NCBI GenBank assembly: GCA_017644005.1 | Contig: JAEPMJ010000003.1 | Location: forward strand, 310,001 to 374,000 | From: Rhizobiaceae bacterium | Lineage (GTDB): Bacteria > Pseudomonadota > Alphaproteobacteria > Rhizobiales > Rhizobiaceae | Reading direction: 5' to 3' | Length of the DNA stretch: 64,000 nucleotides | In this document: piece after piece, positions 1-9,340 of the stretch | How positions within the stretch are numbered: the stretch's first letter is position 1 | Layout of the letters: each line of letters opens with the position of its first letter | Program-made: the position numbers and the translations under genes | Notes under the pieces: model-generated | What the model was told of the DNA's origin: nothing | The model's input: only the letters and a program-made list of their open reading frames with translations | Databases searched by the model: none

Positions 1-1
1 G

Positions 2-1402
2 GCCGGCCTGACCTGTTCGGCGGTTGAAATGGGCGCCAAGGGCGACCTCGGCATCGAGCTCGATCTCGACAAGGTGCCGGTGCGCGAGGAGCGCATGTCT
101 GCCTATGAGATGATGCTGTCGGAGAGCCAGGAGCGCATGCTCATGGTGCTCAAGCCGGAGATGGAAAAGGCGGCGGAGGCAATCTTCCGCAAATGGGGCC
201 TCGACTTCGCCATTGTCGGCAAGACAACCGACGATCTCAGGTTTCGCATCCTGCATAAGGGCGATGAAGTCGCCAATCTCCCGATCAAGGAGCTGGGCGA
301 CGAAGCGCCGGAATACGATCGGCCATGGATTAGCCCCGCCGCGCCGGATGCGCTCCCCGAGGGCAGCGCGGCGGAGACGGATATTGCTGACGCATTGCTG
401 AAATTGCTCGGCTCCGCAAACCACTCGAGCCGTCGCTGGGTATGGGAACAGTACGATACGCTGATTCAGGGCAATTCGATCCAGATACCGGGCGGCGACG
501 CGGGCGTCGTTCGCGTCGAAGGCCACCCGACCAAGGCGCTCGCTTTCTCTTCCGATGTGACACCGCGCTATTGCGAAGCAGACCCTTTCGAGGGCGGCAA
601 ACAGGCTGTTGCCGAATGTTGGCGCAATCTGACCGCGACCGGGGCGCTGCCGCTTGCAGCGACGGACAATCTCAATTTCGGCAACCCCGAGCGGCCCGAA
701 ATCATGGGCCAGTTCGTGCGCGCCATCGAAGGCATTGGCGAAGCCTGCCGGGCGCTCGATTTCCCGATCGTTTCGGGCAATGTCTCGCTTTACAACGAAA
801 CCAATGGCAAGGGCATTCTGCCCACACCGACCATCGGAGGCGTCGGGCTGATTACAGACCGGTCGCGTATGGCGCGCGTTGCGTTCGCGGCCGAGGACGA
901 GGCGATCCTGCTCGTCGGCGCACCGGCCGGCTGGGGCACACATCTCGGCCAGTCGGCTTATCTGCGTGACATTCACGGCCGCAGCGAAGGCCCGCCTCCG
1001 CCGGTCGATCTTGCCCGCGAAAGACGGGTCGGCGACCTCGTGCGCAAACTAATCGAAGATGGCATTGCAACCGCCTGCCACGATCTTTCCGACGGAGGAT
1101 TGGCTGTCGCGGTGGCGGAAATGGCCATGGCATCCGGCATCGGCGCAACGATCAGCGAACCCGGCGGCAATTCAGCGGCTGCGAGCCTTTTCGGCGAAGA
1201 CCAGGCGCGTTACCTCCTCACGGTGCCGAAGGCGCAATCCGACAGACTGCTCACCGAACATGGACAGGCGAGCGACGTCACATTTCAGCACATCGGCACC
1301 ACCGGCGGGCGGGAATTGAAACTCGGAAATGCCCGTGCGATACCGGTTGAGGAACTGCGCCGGGTTCATGAATCGTGGTTCCCGACCTATATGGATGGTT
1401 GA
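2..1402 (+). CDS. purL: Phosphoribosylformylglycinamidine synthase subunit PurL, 3' part
   Basis: Large subunit of FGAM synthase, the fourth step of de novo purine synthesis, which converts FGAR to FGAM with ATP and PurQ-delivered ammonia in the cytoplasm. The reading frame is already open at base 2 ([15 protein letters not shown]), so the gene begins upstream of the window. About 466 of the roughly 740 residues usual for the alphaproteobacterial short PurL are present. Visible family motifs are the central DNLNFGNPE loop, [11 protein letters not shown] and the C-terminal ACHDLSDGG. No glutaminase domain follows the C-terminus, as expected for the PurS/PurQ/PurL split form. bolA starts 17 bases downstream. 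The product is certain; only the 5' part is missing. Confidence 0.97.
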   Translation, partial: AGLTCSAVEMGAKGDLGIELDLDKVPVREERMSAYEMMLSESQERMLMVLKPEMEKAAEAIFRKWGLDFAIVGKTTDDLRFRILHKGDEVANLPIKELGDEAPEYDRPWISPAAPDALPEGSAAETDIADALLKLLGSANHSSRRWVWEQYDTLIQGNSIQIPGGDAGVVRVEGHPTKALAFSSDVTPRYCEADPFEGGKQAVAECWRNLTATGALPLAATDNLNFGNPERPEIMGQFVRAIEGIGEACRALDFPIVSGNVSLYNETNGKGILPTPTIGGVGLITDRSRMARVAFAAEDEAILLVGAPAGWGTHLGQSAYLRDIHGRSEGPPPPVDLARERRVGDLVRKLIEDGIATACHDLSDGGLAVAVAEMAMASGIGATISEPGGNSAAASLFGEDQARYLLTVPKAQSDRLLTEHGQASDVTFQHIGTTGGRELKLGNARAIPVEELRRVHESWFPTYMDG

Positions 1403-1419
1403 ACGGAGCACGCATTCCC

Positions 1420-1653
1420 ATGCCGATGACTGCAAGCGAAATCGAAAAGATGATCAAGGCTGCGATCCCCGACGCGACCGTGACCATTCGCGATCTCGCC
1501 GGCGACGGCGACCATTATGCGGCCGAGGTCGTGTCGGAGAGTTTTCGCGGCAAGAGCAGGGTTCAGCAGCATCAGATTGTCTACGAGGCGCTCAAGGGCA
1601 ATATGGGCGGCGTTTTGCACGCGCTTGCCCTGCAGACGAGCGTGCCTGAATGA
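1420..1653 (+). CDS. bolA: BolA family protein
   Basis: A 77-residue BolA-like protein. BolA proteins bind monothiol glutaredoxins through a shared [2Fe-2S] cluster and take part in iron-sulfur and iron homeostasis. The class II KH-like fold is recognisable from the HYAAEVVSESFRGK segment, QHQIVYEAL and the GVLHALALQ tail. The frame is open from 1375, but ATG 1420 is preceded by GGAG (1405-1408) at a usable distance and gives the family length. The partner glutaredoxin grxD lies about 390 bases downstream, which supports the role. The stop overlaps the start of the next ORF as ATGA. Confidence 0.93.
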   Translation: MPMTASEIEKMIKAAIPDATVTIRDLAGDGDHYAAEVVSESFRGKSRVQQHQIVYEALKGNMGGVLHALALQTSVPE

Positions 1654-1922
1654 ACTCGATCGTCGACGAGATTGTCGACGCAATCGTGAAAGGCGTTCTG
1701 AGCGAACTCAAACGCAAAACCGGAAAGCGCAGGCGGCGGCGCAAGCGCCAGCTCACACCGACCGAACGGCTCAGGAAAATCGAAGAGCTGCTGAAGCCGA
1801 CCGCACGCTCGCGAAAGAAAACGAGCCGGCGCAAATCGACCCGTTCGCGCTCGAAGGCACACCGAAAGCGTGTGCGCTCCCGCAGTAAACGCCGCAAATC
1901 CACGAGACGGGCTCGGCGCTGA
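1650..1922 (+). CDS. Small arginine/lysine-rich protein, unknown function
   Basis: A 90-residue ORF whose ATG overlaps the bolA stop (ATGA at 1650-1653), so translational coupling is likely. Residues 1-20 can form an amphipathic helix (start MNSIVDEIVDAIV). From residue 21 on it is dominated by Arg and Lys, with a run of five Arg near 27-31 and Arg-Ser dipeptides towards the C-terminus, giving a histone-like or RS-like basic tail with a predicted extreme pI. Codons keep a high GC third position in the first half, which favours real coding. I recognise no domain. A nucleic-acid-binding role is an inference from composition only. Its place between bolA and grxD could mean it is merely co-transcribed. 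Confidence 0.6.
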   Translation: MNSIVDEIVDAIVKGVLSELKRKTGKRRRRRKRQLTPTERLRKIEELLKPTARSRKKTSRRKSTRSRSKAHRKRVRSRSKRRKSTRRARR

Positions 1923-2044
1923 TACGTGGCAGCAGTGCCGGCAGCGAGCCGATCACCAACATTGCACCCGGCGCCCCGCTGCAATACATATGACGCAAGT
2001 GATTTTCAGACGGGCCTTGAACCTGTCCACGAAAGGAAGACCCC

Positions 2045-2380
2045 ATGTCCGCCATCAACGAATTCATCGACAATGAAGTCAAAGCCAACGACGTCGTGCT
2101 GTTCATGAAGGGCACGCCGGGTTTCCCGCAGTGCGGGTTTTCCGGACAGGTTGTGCAGATTCTCGACTATCTCGGCGTCGACTACAAAGGCGTCAATGTG
2201 CTGGATTCGGACGAGCTGCGTCAGGGCATCAAGACCTTCTCCAATTGGCCGACCATTCCACAGCTTTATGTGAAGGGCGAGTTCGTTGGCGGCTGCGACA
2301 TCATTCGGGAAATGTTCCAGGCCGGCGAGTTGCAGGGTTTTCTCTCCGAAAAAGGCGTAAGCGCCCGCGGCGCAGCCTGA
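2045..2380 (+). CDS. grxD: Monothiol glutaredoxin, Grx4/GrxD family
   Basis: A 111-residue single-domain monothiol glutaredoxin that coordinates a [2Fe-2S] cluster with glutathione and hands it to targets or to BolA. The hallmark active site CGFS is present ([10 protein letters not shown], about residues 29-38), followed by the [16 protein letters not shown] glutathione-binding region and the GGCDI segment. The start ATG 2045 follows an AAGGAAGA ribosome binding site. It lies in the same direction as bolA, with the arginine-rich ORF and about 120 bases in between. The family assignment is secure. Confidence 0.96.
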   Translation: MSAINEFIDNEVKANDVVLFMKGTPGFPQCGFSGQVVQILDYLGVDYKGVNVLDSDELRQGIKTFSNWPTIPQLYVKGEFVGGCDIIREMFQAGELQGFLSEKGVSARGAA

Positions 2381-2393
2381 TTTCTTCGCAACA

Positions 2394-2445
2394 GGCCGGG
2401 TGACCCGGCCGACATACCAGCCTTAGGGTCGCGGAAACGCGGCCC
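2394..2445 (+). terminator. Two hairpins after grxD, possible weak terminator
   Basis: GGCCGGG (2394-2400) pairs with CCCGGCC (2404-2410) over a 3-base loop. GGGTCGCG (2426-2433) pairs with CGCGGCCC (2438-2445) around a GAAA tetraloop. Neither is followed by a clean T-run, so factor-independent termination is only a possibility; they could also be mRNA 3' stabilisers for grxD. Confidence 0.35.
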
Positions 2446-2479
2446 TTGCCCCGTTTCGCAATGGCCCGAAAGGCTGTCC

Positions 2480-3730
2480 ATGGACGCGCCCAATGCGCCG
2501 GCAGTGGCTGCCGGTAAGACATCGATTCCCAGATGGGAGTTCATCACTCTGGCGGCGGCTCTGATGGCGCTCAATGCGCTGGCCGTCGATATTATGCTGC
2601 CCGGATTGCAGCAGATCGGTGCGGCACTTGGCGAGAACGACGAAAACAACCGGCAGTTGGTGATCACTGCGTATCTGGGCGGTTTTGCGCTGGCGCAGCT
2701 GTTTTTTGGTCCGATTTCCGACCGTTTCGGCCGGAGGCGTCCTTTACTGATCGGCCTCGCGGTTTATGCGATTGCGGCGATGGGCTGCGTGTTCGCTCCC
2801 AGTTTCGGGGCGATGCTCGCATTGCGATTCGTGCAGGGACTAGGAGCTGCCGCGACCCGGGTCATCACAGTTTCGGTCGTACGCGACAGTTTCGGCGGGC
2901 GGGCCATGGCCGAGGTCATGTCGCTCATCTTCATGGTTTTCATGGTAATTCCGGTACTTGCGCCAGGTGTTGGCCAGGCGATCATGACTATCTGGTCATG
3001 GCCGGAGATTTTCCTGTCCATGTCGATCTCCGGGCTGCTGATTACCGTTTGGACATTTTTCCGGCTGCCAGAAACACTGCGTGAGGAGTATCGCCGTCCG
3101 TTTAAATTCGCGACCATTGTCGACGGCTTCCGTATCGTGCTCACCAACCGCATTTCGGTCGGCTACAGCGCGGCACTGGCGGTGATTTTCGGCGCGCTGT
3201 TCGGTTTCATCAATTCGGCCCAGCAGATTTATGTCGACATCTACGACAAAGGTGACAGCTTTCCGCTGTACTTCGCTCTTGTGGCCGGAACCATGGCGCT
3301 CATGTCGTTCATCAATTCGCTCATGGTGGGGCGCTTCGGCATGCGACGCCTTGCCCATGGAGCCCTCATAGGCTTCATGCTCACCAACGGAGTGGCATTC
3401 GCGCTTGTCATGTTCGGACCGATACCGTTCTGGCTTTTTATCACCGTATTCATGGTTTCGATGGCGCAATTCGCGCTTATCGGCTCTAATTTCAACGCTC
3501 TGGCGATGGAGCCGCTCGGCCATGTCGCAGGAACGGCCTCTTCCATCCTGGGGTTTGCCCAGACCGCCTGTGGTGCGGCTCTCGGCGCATTGGTCGGCCA
3601 GGCATTCGACGGCACGATCGTGCCACTCGCCGCCGGCTATTTCTTCTTTGCCCTGTTTGCGCTGATCCTGGTGCTGGTCGCGGAAGGCGGAGTGCTGTTC
3701 CAGCCGCAAAACGAACGGCGGCCAGGCTAA
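2480..3730 (+). CDS. MFS drug exporter, Bcr/CflA subfamily
   Basis: A 416-residue major facilitator of the inner membrane with 12 predicted helices. It is most like the Bcr/CflA proton-driven drug or bicyclomycin exporters. The motif A loop between helices 2 and 3 is clear ([14 protein letters not shown], about residues 76-89), and the [15 protein letters not shown] segment corresponds to the helix 4 motif. The first helix starts after a short polar N-terminus (TSIPRWEFI). ATG 2480 is preceded by AAAGG six bases upstream. The substrate cannot be told from sequence. The stop codon overlaps that of the converging ttcA gene. Confidence 0.88.
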   Translation: MDAPNAPAVAAGKTSIPRWEFITLAAALMALNALAVDIMLPGLQQIGAALGENDENNRQLVITAYLGGFALAQLFFGPISDRFGRRRPLLIGLAVYAIAAMGCVFAPSFGAMLALRFVQGLGAAATRVITVSVVRDSFGGRAMAEVMSLIFMVFMVIPVLAPGVGQAIMTIWSWPEIFLSMSISGLLITVWTFFRLPETLREEYRRPFKFATIVDGFRIVLTNRISVGYSAALAVIFGALFGFINSAQQIYVDIYDKGDSFPLYFALVAGTMALMSFINSLMVGRFGMRRLAHGALIGFMLTNGVAFALVMFGPIPFWLFITVFMVSMAQFALIGSNFNALAMEPLGHVAGTASSILGFAQTACGAALGALVGQAFDGTIVPLAAGYFFFALFALILVLVAEGGVLFQPQNERRPG

Positions 3731-4590
3731 CCGCCCTCGCCAGCCTTCGGCTCGAGCGCCGCGAAGTCGAACAGCTTGCCGTCCATCAAGTGCGAAGGCC
3801 GCACATTGGTGAGCGCGCGGATCATGGTGTCCTTGCGGCCGGGCATGCGCTTTTCGAGATCGTCCAGCATCGCCTTCATCGCATTGCGCTGCAGGCCGTC
3901 CTGACTGCCGCACAGATCGCAGGGGATGATCGGGAAACGCATCGCAACCGCGAATTTCTCCAGATCGGCCTCGGCGCAGAATGCCAACGGGCGCAGGACC
4001 ATCAGGTCGCCCTCGTCATTCACAAGTTTTGGCGGCATGGCCGCCAACCGGCCGCCATGAAACAGGTTCATGAAGAAGGTTTCGAGTGCATCCTCACGGT
4101 GGTGACCGAGCACCAGCGCCGAACAGCCCTCTTCGCGCGCAATGCGATAGAGATGCCCTCGGCGCAAGCGCGAACACAGCGAACAATAAGTGCGGCCTTC
4201 CGGAATCTTGTCCGTCACCACGGTGTAGGTGTCCTGATATTCGATGCGGTGCGCGACACCGTGTGCGTCGAGGAATTCCGGCAGAATGTGCTTGGGGAAG
4301 TTCGGCTGACCCTGGTCGAGGTTGCAGGCGAGCAGATCGACCGGCAGGAGCCCGCGCCATTTAAGATCCAGCAGGACAGCCAGAAGCCCGTAGGAATCCT
4401 TGCCGCCCGACAGCGCGACCAGCCAGCGCTCGCCAGGCTTGACCATCGCATAGGTTTCAATCGCCTCGCGTGCATTGCGCACCAGCCGCTTGCGCAGCTT
4501 GTTGAACTCGACCGAGTTCGGCGCATCGCGGAACATGGACAGGCCGGTTCCTGGCTCGTCGAATTCGGTTGGCGGAAGCGAAACGTTCAT
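3727..4590 (-). CDS. ttcA: tRNA 2-thiocytidine(32) synthetase TtcA
   Basis: An ATP-dependent PP-loop enzyme that thiolates cytidine 32 in several tRNAs. The PP-loop motif SGGKDS is present ([13 protein letters not shown], about residues 58-70 of the chosen protein), as are the CSLC and CDLCGSQ Cys pairs that bind the Fe-S cluster in this family. The frame stays open to 4656, but that region contains the rpsD terminator. ATG 4590, with TGGAG just upstream, gives a 287-residue protein starting [12 protein letters not shown] and is preferred. It is convergent with the MFS gene. Confidence 0.92.
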   Translation of the reverse strand: MNVSLPPTEFDEPGTGLSMFRDAPNSVEFNKLRKRLVRNAREAIETYAMVKPGERWLVALSGGKDSYGLLAVLLDLKWRGLLPVDLLACNLDQGQPNFPKHILPEFLDAHGVAHRIEYQDTYTVVTDKIPEGRTYCSLCSRLRRGHLYRIAREEGCSALVLGHHREDALETFFMNLFHGGRLAAMPPKLVNDEGDLMVLRPLAFCAEADLEKFAVAMRFPIIPCDLCGSQDGLQRNAMKAMLDDLEKRMPGRKDTMIRALTNVRPSHLMDGKLFDFAALEPKAGEGG

Positions 4591-4620
4591 GATCTCCAGA
4601 TAGCCGGGTCTTGGCCAAAG

Positions 4621-4644
4621 AAAAAGGCCGCGCGATGCGCGGCC
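4621..4644 (-). terminator. Rho-independent terminator of rpsD
   Basis: A perfect 8-base-pair GC stem (GGCCGCGC 4626-4633 with GCGCGGCC 4637-4644, 3-base loop) is followed on the reverse strand by TTTTTCTTT. It lies 27 bases beyond the rpsD stop and just upstream of ttcA. Confidence 0.85.
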
Positions 4645-4670
4645 CTTCAATTCCATGCTCTTTCGAGCGA

Positions 4671-5288
4671 CTAGCGCGAATAGAACTCGACAACCAGGTT
4701 CGGTTCCATCTGCACTGCGTAGGGCACGTCGGCCAGACCCGGAACCGCCTTGTAGGTTGCGGTCATCTTGTTGTGGTCGGCTTCGACATAATCCGGCACG
4801 TCGCGTTCGGCCAGCTGCACGGCTTCAAGCACGATGGCGAGCTGCTTCGACTTCTCGCGCACCTCGATCACGTCGCCCGGCTGGCAGCGGTAGGACGGGA
4901 TGTTGACGCGCTTGCCGTTGACCTTGATGTGGCCGTGATTGACGAACTGGCGCGCAGCGAAGATCGTCGGCACGAACTTGGCGCGGTAAACAACCGCGTC
5001 GAGGCGAGATTCCAGCAGGCCGATCAGGTTGTCCGGCGTATCGCCCTTGCGGCGGTTGGCCTCGTCATAGACCTTGCGGAACTGCTTTTCGGAAATATCG
5101 CCGTAATAGCCCTTGAGCTTCTGCTTGGCGCGCAGCTGGGTGCCGAAGTCAGAAAGCTTGCCCTTGCGGCGCTGGCCGTGCTGGCCGGGGCCGTACTCGC
5201 GGCGATTCACCGGGGATTTCGGGCGACCCCAGAGGTTTTCGCCCATACGGCGATCGAGTTTGTATTTTGCGGATTCGCGCTTGCTCAT
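4671..5288 (-). CDS. rpsD: 30S ribosomal protein S4
   Basis: A 205-residue primary 16S rRNA-binding protein of the small subunit body. The start [20 protein letters not shown] and the S4 RNA-binding domain ([16 protein letters not shown] to [18 protein letters not shown], about residues 94-130) are typical. The frame is open to 5420, but ATG 5288 with AAAGGA seven bases upstream gives the family length. It is monocistronic here, with its own terminator, instead of in the alpha operon, as is usual in rhizobia. Confidence 0.98.
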   Translation of the reverse strand: MSKRESAKYKLDRRMGENLWGRPKSPVNRREYGPGQHGQRRKGKLSDFGTQLRAKQKLKGYYGDISEKQFRKVYDEANRRKGDTPDNLIGLLESRLDAVVYRAKFVPTIFAARQFVNHGHIKVNGKRVNIPSYRCQPGDVIEVREKSKQLAIVLEAVQLAERDVPDYVEADHNKMTATYKAVPGLADVPYAVQMEPNLVVEFYSR

Positions 5289-5429
5289 CGCATTTCCTTT
5301 CAACGAGTTACGCCTGAAACTTAAAGCTTCAGACGAAGGAAACGCGCCCTCCTCTGACCCCCGTTTTCGGGATCTGACAGGATTTTCCACGCACGCTTTG
5401 CGGAAAAACCCACGGGACACGTAATGAAA

Positions 5430-5451
5430 ACGCAGGGCCGAAACCCTGCGT
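5430..5451 (-). terminator. Rho-independent terminator after the GNAT locus
   Basis: ACGCAGGG (5430-5437) pairs with CCCTGCGT (5444-5451) around a 6-base loop. On the reverse strand it runs into TTTTCATT. It lies about 43 bases after the stop of the GNAT reading frame. Confidence 0.75.
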
Positions 5452-5493
5452 GTGCGGGCGTTTAGGCCCGTTTCGGCGGAAAGTCAACTCGCA

Positions 5494-5972
5494 CTAGCCG
5501 AGCCGCAGAACTTTGCTGACCCGGCCAACGGGCCGGCCGTCCTTCAGCGGCATGGCGCGGTCGATGCGGTAGTCTTCGAAACCACAACTGGCGTAATAGG
5601 CCAATCCGGTCTCGTTGCCGGCACGGATTGTCGCATTGAGGGCGACGAGGCCAAGCCGCCCGGCTTCGGCGCGCGTGCGCGAACAAAGCAGTACCGACAC
5701 CGGCCCCTGCCGGGCTGGCGCGCAAAAGTGCCGATATCGCCCCAGCCTTCGGGCAAATTGCCGTATCGCGACACAGTCTGGAAACCGCTAGCTTTGCCTG
5801 CATTTTCGGCGAGAAGGCTGATCAGCATCAGCGGCCCGTCGATGAACCAATCGGCGAAGGTGACCTCGTCCAATGGCTCTTCCAGCGCGCTCGTGCCGGT
5901 CTGGGCGACAACCTCGTTCAACAATGCTGTCAGTTCAGGCGCGTCGCCGCGCACGCAGGGTCTGATCTGCAT
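5494..5972 (-). pseudogene. GNAT family N-acetyltransferase with two frameshifts
   Basis: A GNAT-type acetyltransferase split over three frames. Residues 1 to about 85 (MQIRPCVRGDAPELTALLN to WGDIGTFARQPG) read in one frame from ATG 5972. The acetyl-CoA loop (GAGVGTALFA) is in the next frame near 5690-5710. The C-terminal half (TRAEAGRLGLVALNATIRA to GFEDYRIDRAMPL) is in the third frame, ending at 5494. Joining them restores a normal protein of about 160 residues. The first shift falls in a GGGG run at about 5702-5705 and the second about 25 bases later in a GCGC-rich stretch. Either the gene is dead or the base calls contain two errors; I cannot tell which. Confidence 0.75.
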
Positions 5973-6013
5973 ATCCCCCGCTTCCTCGGTTTCGACGAGC
6001 CGGCGAGCGCCGG

Positions 6014-6199
6014 TCAACTGTCCTTCTTTTCGGGCAGGCCGTCATGTTCAGTCTCGGCAAGCTCTTCAAGCTGGGCCTCGGTCATCGATTCATACATTTC
6101 GACCGACGCCCCCTGAAGTTCGCTTTTCTTTATGTCGCCGCGCTTGGCAGCAAGTGCTGCGCCGGCGGCTTTCTGCTGGGCCTTCGATACGGCTGGCAT
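6014..6199 (-). CDS. DUF3008 family small protein
   Basis: A 61-residue hydrophilic protein matching the DUF3008 family (start MPAVSKAQQKAAGAALAAK, then KKSELQGAS and a C-terminal LPEKKDS). This family is small, widespread in proteobacteria and has no established function. ATG 6199 follows GGAG with 8 bases of spacing. It lies between murI and the GNAT pseudogene, on the same strand as both. Confidence 0.85.
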   Translation of the reverse strand: MPAVSKAQQKAAGAALAAKRGDIKKSELQGASVEMYESMTEAQLEELAETEHDGLPEKKDS

Positions 6200-6234
6200 G
6201 GGTCGCTCTCCTTTTCAGGTTCTCGCCCCGTCCC

Positions 6235-7023
6235 TCAGTCCATACGCAGGCCGAAGCCATGCATCAGCCGTCTTGTCGCAACGTCGCTGGATCCTGAGGT
6301 CAGGCGGGCAATATCGCGGCTTTCGTCCCACGAAAATGCGGCGTCATCATGCGGCTCAAGCAGCGACAGGGCGCGCCGGGCAATCGCCTCGGCGGGATCG
6401 ATCCAGTCCACCGGCCAAGGCGCCGTCTTGCGCATGCGGTTGACCAGAAACGGATAATGGGTGCACGCAAGCACGACGATGTCGGTTCGTGCGCCGTCCT
6501 TTTCCAGAAAACAGGGCGCGATTTCAGCCTTCACCTGCGCTTCGTCGACGAACCCCGCCCGCATATAGGTTTCGGCGAGCTGCGCCAGCCGGTCGCTGCC
6601 CACCAGCCGGACATGACATTTGGTTGCCCAGGAGGCGATCAGGTCGCGTGTATACTGCCTTGCGATCGTGCCGGGCGTGCCAAGCACGGAAACCAGGCCG
6701 GAACGCGTGCGCTCGGCCGCCGGCTTGATCGCGGGCACGGTGCCGACAAAGGGCGTGGCGGGGTAAGCGGCGCGCAGGTCGGCGAGCACGATGGTGGATG
6801 CCGTGTTGCAGGAGATGACCACAATCTCGGGTTCGAATTCGGCCAGCAGCGGGCCCATGAGACCCACCACGCGATCTGCCAGCGCCCGCTCTTCCCACGC
6901 TCCGTAAGGAAATGCCGCATCGTCGGCGACATAGATGAAGGGACGGCCGGGCATCAGCACACGCGCCTCACGGAGCACCGTCAGCCCGCCAATGCCGGAA
7001 TCGAAAAACAGCACCGGTCTCAT
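6235..7023 (-). CDS. murI: Glutamate racemase
   Basis: Makes D-glutamate for peptidoglycan from L-glutamate in the cytoplasm by a cofactor-independent two-cysteine mechanism. Both catalytic cysteines are visible in VISCNTAST (about residue 75) and LACTHYPFL (about residue 188), and the N-terminal [14 protein letters not shown] is diagnostic. The frame extends to 7062, but ATG 7023 gives 262 residues and starts one base after the trmJ stop (TGA-T-ATG), so the two genes are likely translationally coupled. Confidence 0.95.
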   Translation of the reverse strand: MRPVLFFDSGIGGLTVLREARVLMPGRPFIYVADDAAFPYGAWEERALADRVVGLMGPLLAEFEPEIVVISCNTASTIVLADLRAAYPATPFVGTVPAIKPAAERTRSGLVSVLGTPGTIARQYTRDLIASWATKCHVRLVGSDRLAQLAETYMRAGFVDEAQVKAEIAPCFLEKDGARTDIVVLACTHYPFLVNRMRKTAPWPVDWIDPAEAIARRALSLLEPHDDAAFSWDESRDIARLTSGSSDVATRRLMHGFGLRMD

Positions 7024-7024
7024 A

Positions 7025-7825
7025 TCAGTCTTTGTCGCCCTCGCCGTCTGGCGCAGATGCACCTCGCGGCCTATCCGGCGTGAACCGGTCGAGCGACGCC
7101 ACGATGCCGCGCAGCACCCTGATCTCCGGTTCGGTGAACCCGGGCCGCGTCAGAACCGCCTGCAGGCTGTCCAGCATTTTGGGCTTTTTCGAGGGCGGAC
7201 GAAAATATCCGCGCGCCGAAAGCGCAGCGTCCAGATGATCGACCAGTCCCTGCAGCTGATGCCGTTCGGCCGGCGGAAACTCCGGGCCTTCGAATGCAGT
7301 CTGGCTGGTGTGTTCGAGGCCTGACTTCATCCACTCATAGGCCATCAGCAGCACCGCCTGCGCGATGTTGAGCGAGGCATAGTCGGGGTTGACCGGAAAG
7401 GTGACGATGGCATCGGCGCGCGCGATTTCCTCGTTGTAGAGGCCGAAGCGCTCGCGCCCGAACATGATGCCGGTTTTCTGATCGCCGCCGCAGCGCTGGC
7501 GCAGCTCAGCCGTCGCATCGACCGGCCCAAGAACAGGCTTGAAGCCGTCCCGCTCGCGCGCCGTCGTCGCCAAGACGTAGTTGAGATCGGCCACGGCCTC
7601 GTCGAGCGTATCGAAGAGCTTCGCTGCGCTCACCACATAGTCGGCACGGCTGGCTGCAGCCACAGCCTTTTCGTTCGGCCAGCCGTCGCGCGGGTTCACG
7701 AGGCGCAATTCGCCAAGGCCGAAATTGGCCATGGCGCGCGCCACCATGCCGATGTTTTCGCCGAGTTGCGGTTCGACAAGAATGATAGCCGGGCCGCCGG
7801 GCCGCTTGTTTTCAGTACGTGTCAT
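7025..7825 (-). CDS. trmJ: tRNA (cytidine/uridine-32) 2'-O-methyltransferase, TrmJ-type
   Basis: A SPOUT-class RNA methyltransferase of 266 residues. The three knot motifs are visible: [13 protein letters not shown] (near residue 25), [11 protein letters not shown] (about 120) and [19 protein letters not shown] (about 145). TrmJ methylates the ribose of position 32 in tRNA. Other TrmH-group enzymes look similar, so the exact target is inferred. ATG 7825 ([11 protein letters not shown]) is preferred over the open upstream frame to 7900. It is the first gene of a trmJ-murI pair and is divergent from the TfoX-like gene. Confidence 0.9.
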   Translation of the reverse strand: MTRTENKRPGGPAIILVEPQLGENIGMVARAMANFGLGELRLVNPRDGWPNEKAVAAASRADYVVSAAKLFDTLDEAVADLNYVLATTARERDGFKPVLGPVDATAELRQRCGGDQKTGIMFGRERFGLYNEEIARADAIVTFPVNPDYASLNIAQAVLLMAYEWMKSGLEHTSQTAFEGPEFPPAERHQLQGLVDHLDAALSARGYFRPPSKKPKMLDSLQAVLTRPGFTEPEIRVLRGIVASLDRFTPDRPRGASAPDGEGDKD

Positions 7826-7902
7826 GAACCACTCGCGCGCCGATTGCGCGTTTTTACGGTCCCTGCCATATTTGCCGGCGATTGAGAAGCGTGGGCACAC
7901 GG

Positions 7903-8244
7903 ATGAGTGCTGAACTTGCCGATCGCATTCGCGCGGTCGTGAACGAGCACCCCAACACTGGCGAAATCCGCATGTTCGGCGGGCTCTGCTTTACGCTCAA
8001 CGGCAATATGCTCGTCGGCACCATGAAGAATGGCGACCTTATGGTGCGGGTCGGCGAGGAGCAGGACGCCGCCGCTCATGCCAAGCCCGGCGCCGGACCG
8101 ATGATGTTCACCGGCAAGGCAATGAAAGGCTTCGTCACAGTTTCGGCTGATGCGATCGATTCCGAGGCTGCCCTGCGCGACTGGATTTCCATGGCCATGG
8201 CCTATGTCGGTCCCATGCCACCGAAAAAGAAGAAGGCAAAGTAG
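7903..8244 (+). CDS. TfoX N-terminal domain protein
   Basis: A 113-residue protein with the TfoX/Sxy N-terminal domain (MFGGLCFTLNGNMLVG, then GDLMVRVG and FTGKAMKGFVTVS) and a lysine-rich tail (PPKKKKAK). Stand-alone domains like this are common in rhizobia and their function is unknown; they should not be assumed to regulate competence. A TTG at 7882 in the same frame is possible, but ATG 7903 (MSAELADRIRAVV) matches the family start. It is divergent from trmJ with a 77-base gap. Confidence 0.85.
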   Translation: MSAELADRIRAVVNEHPNTGEIRMFGGLCFTLNGNMLVGTMKNGDLMVRVGEEQDAAAHAKPGAGPMMFTGKAMKGFVTVSADAIDSEAALRDWISMAMAYVGPMPPKKKKAK

Positions 8245-8306
8245 CCGCGCCGTCATCCCGGCCAACCCTTCGGGCGGCTCTCCTCTGAAATGAGAGTGGA
8301 CGGCGC

Positions 8307-9218
8307 TCAATCTTCCACGAACGCTGCAATCGCGGTAGCCACCTCGTCCGGTTTTTCGTGCAGGATCCAGTGACTTGCGCCGGGGATCTTCTTTACGGTC
8401 AGTTGCGGCGCATAGCGGTCCAGCCCTTGCAGACATGACGGCAGCAATGCGGTGTCGGCCTCGCCCCACAGAACAAGATGCGGCATGGCGACGGTCATCC
8501 CCTCCACTGGCAGGTCGAGCACCGAGCGTCCTGCCGGCACCGGAGCGCCGGCGTCCGGGACAATGATCGGCGAAGCGCGGTACCAGTTGAGCATCGCTGT
8601 AAGAGCGCCGGGCTCGTTCCAAACCGCGCGATAGGCCACGGCCTCATCGTCGGTCAGCCAAGAGGTGTCGGAAAAGCTCGAAAGCATCTGCATCAGCCGA
8701 CGGTGATTGTCCTGCGAAAGCCCCTCCTCGGCCCTGTGTGAAGTCAGATAGTGGAAATAGCGACTCGCCTCGCGCTGCGCCTCATCCTCAAACAGCGCAC
8801 GCTGAAAGCATGCAGGGTGGACGCCGTTGGCGATGACTAGGTGGCTGAGGCGCTCCGGATGGGCAAAGGCGTAGGCATAGGCTACCGAAGCGCCCCAATC
8901 ATGTCCGGCAAGCACAAACGGCCTGCCGGGGCTCAGCTTGTCCGCCAACGCGACGACATCATCGACGAGCGCCTTTGCGCGATAATTCTCGATACCTTCC
9001 GGTTTCGAGGAGCGGTTGTACCCGCGCTGATCCGGCGCGACCACGAAATAGCTTTGGGCAAGCCGTTCCATGACGGCACGCCATCCGGCCCAATACTCCG
9101 GAAAGCCGTGCAGCATCAGGATCAGCGGCGCGTCTTCGCGCCCCATCGCGGCATAATTGACCGTCACGCAGCCCGCCGTGTTTTCCCCGAACCGCAGTGC
9201 CGCGCCGTTCGCACCCAT
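8307..9218 (-). CDS. Alpha/beta hydrolase, epoxide hydrolase or dehalogenase-like
   Basis: A 303-residue alpha/beta hydrolase. The oxyanion-hole motif LHGFPEYW (about residues 36-43), the nucleophile elbow GHDWGA with Asp, the acid region LWGEADTAL and the catalytic histidine in GASHWI are all in place. An Asp nucleophile and HGFPE point to the soluble epoxide hydrolase/haloacetate dehalogenase branch, not to esterases. ATG 9218 follows AAAGGA with suitable spacing. The substrate is unknown. It is divergent from icd. Confidence 0.9.
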   Translation of the reverse strand: MGANGAALRFGENTAGCVTVNYAAMGREDAPLILMLHGFPEYWAGWRAVMERLAQSYFVVAPDQRGYNRSSKPEGIENYRAKALVDDVVALADKLSPGRPFVLAGHDWGASVAYAYAFAHPERLSHLVIANGVHPACFQRALFEDEAQREASRYFHYLTSHRAEEGLSQDNHRRLMQMLSSFSDTSWLTDDEAVAYRAVWNEPGALTAMLNWYRASPIIVPDAGAPVPAGRSVLDLPVEGMTVAMPHLVLWGEADTALLPSCLQGLDRYAPQLTVKKIPGASHWILHEKPDEVATAIAAFVED

Positions 9219-9340
9219 TATTCGTTCCTTTTGCTACAATCGCCCAACTTTGCCTTCTCAACATTGGGTGATATAGGGGCCGCAAATCCAGCAAGGTGGC
9301 GGGTACCCGTCCGGTTTTTCCAAACAACGAGGCATTTCAC

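Noticed and set aside
1592-1984. A 130-codon reverse frame opposite the arginine-rich ORF
   Set aside because: It ends within bolA and has no ribosome binding site; the forward ATGA-coupled frame is better placed, though neither is proven.
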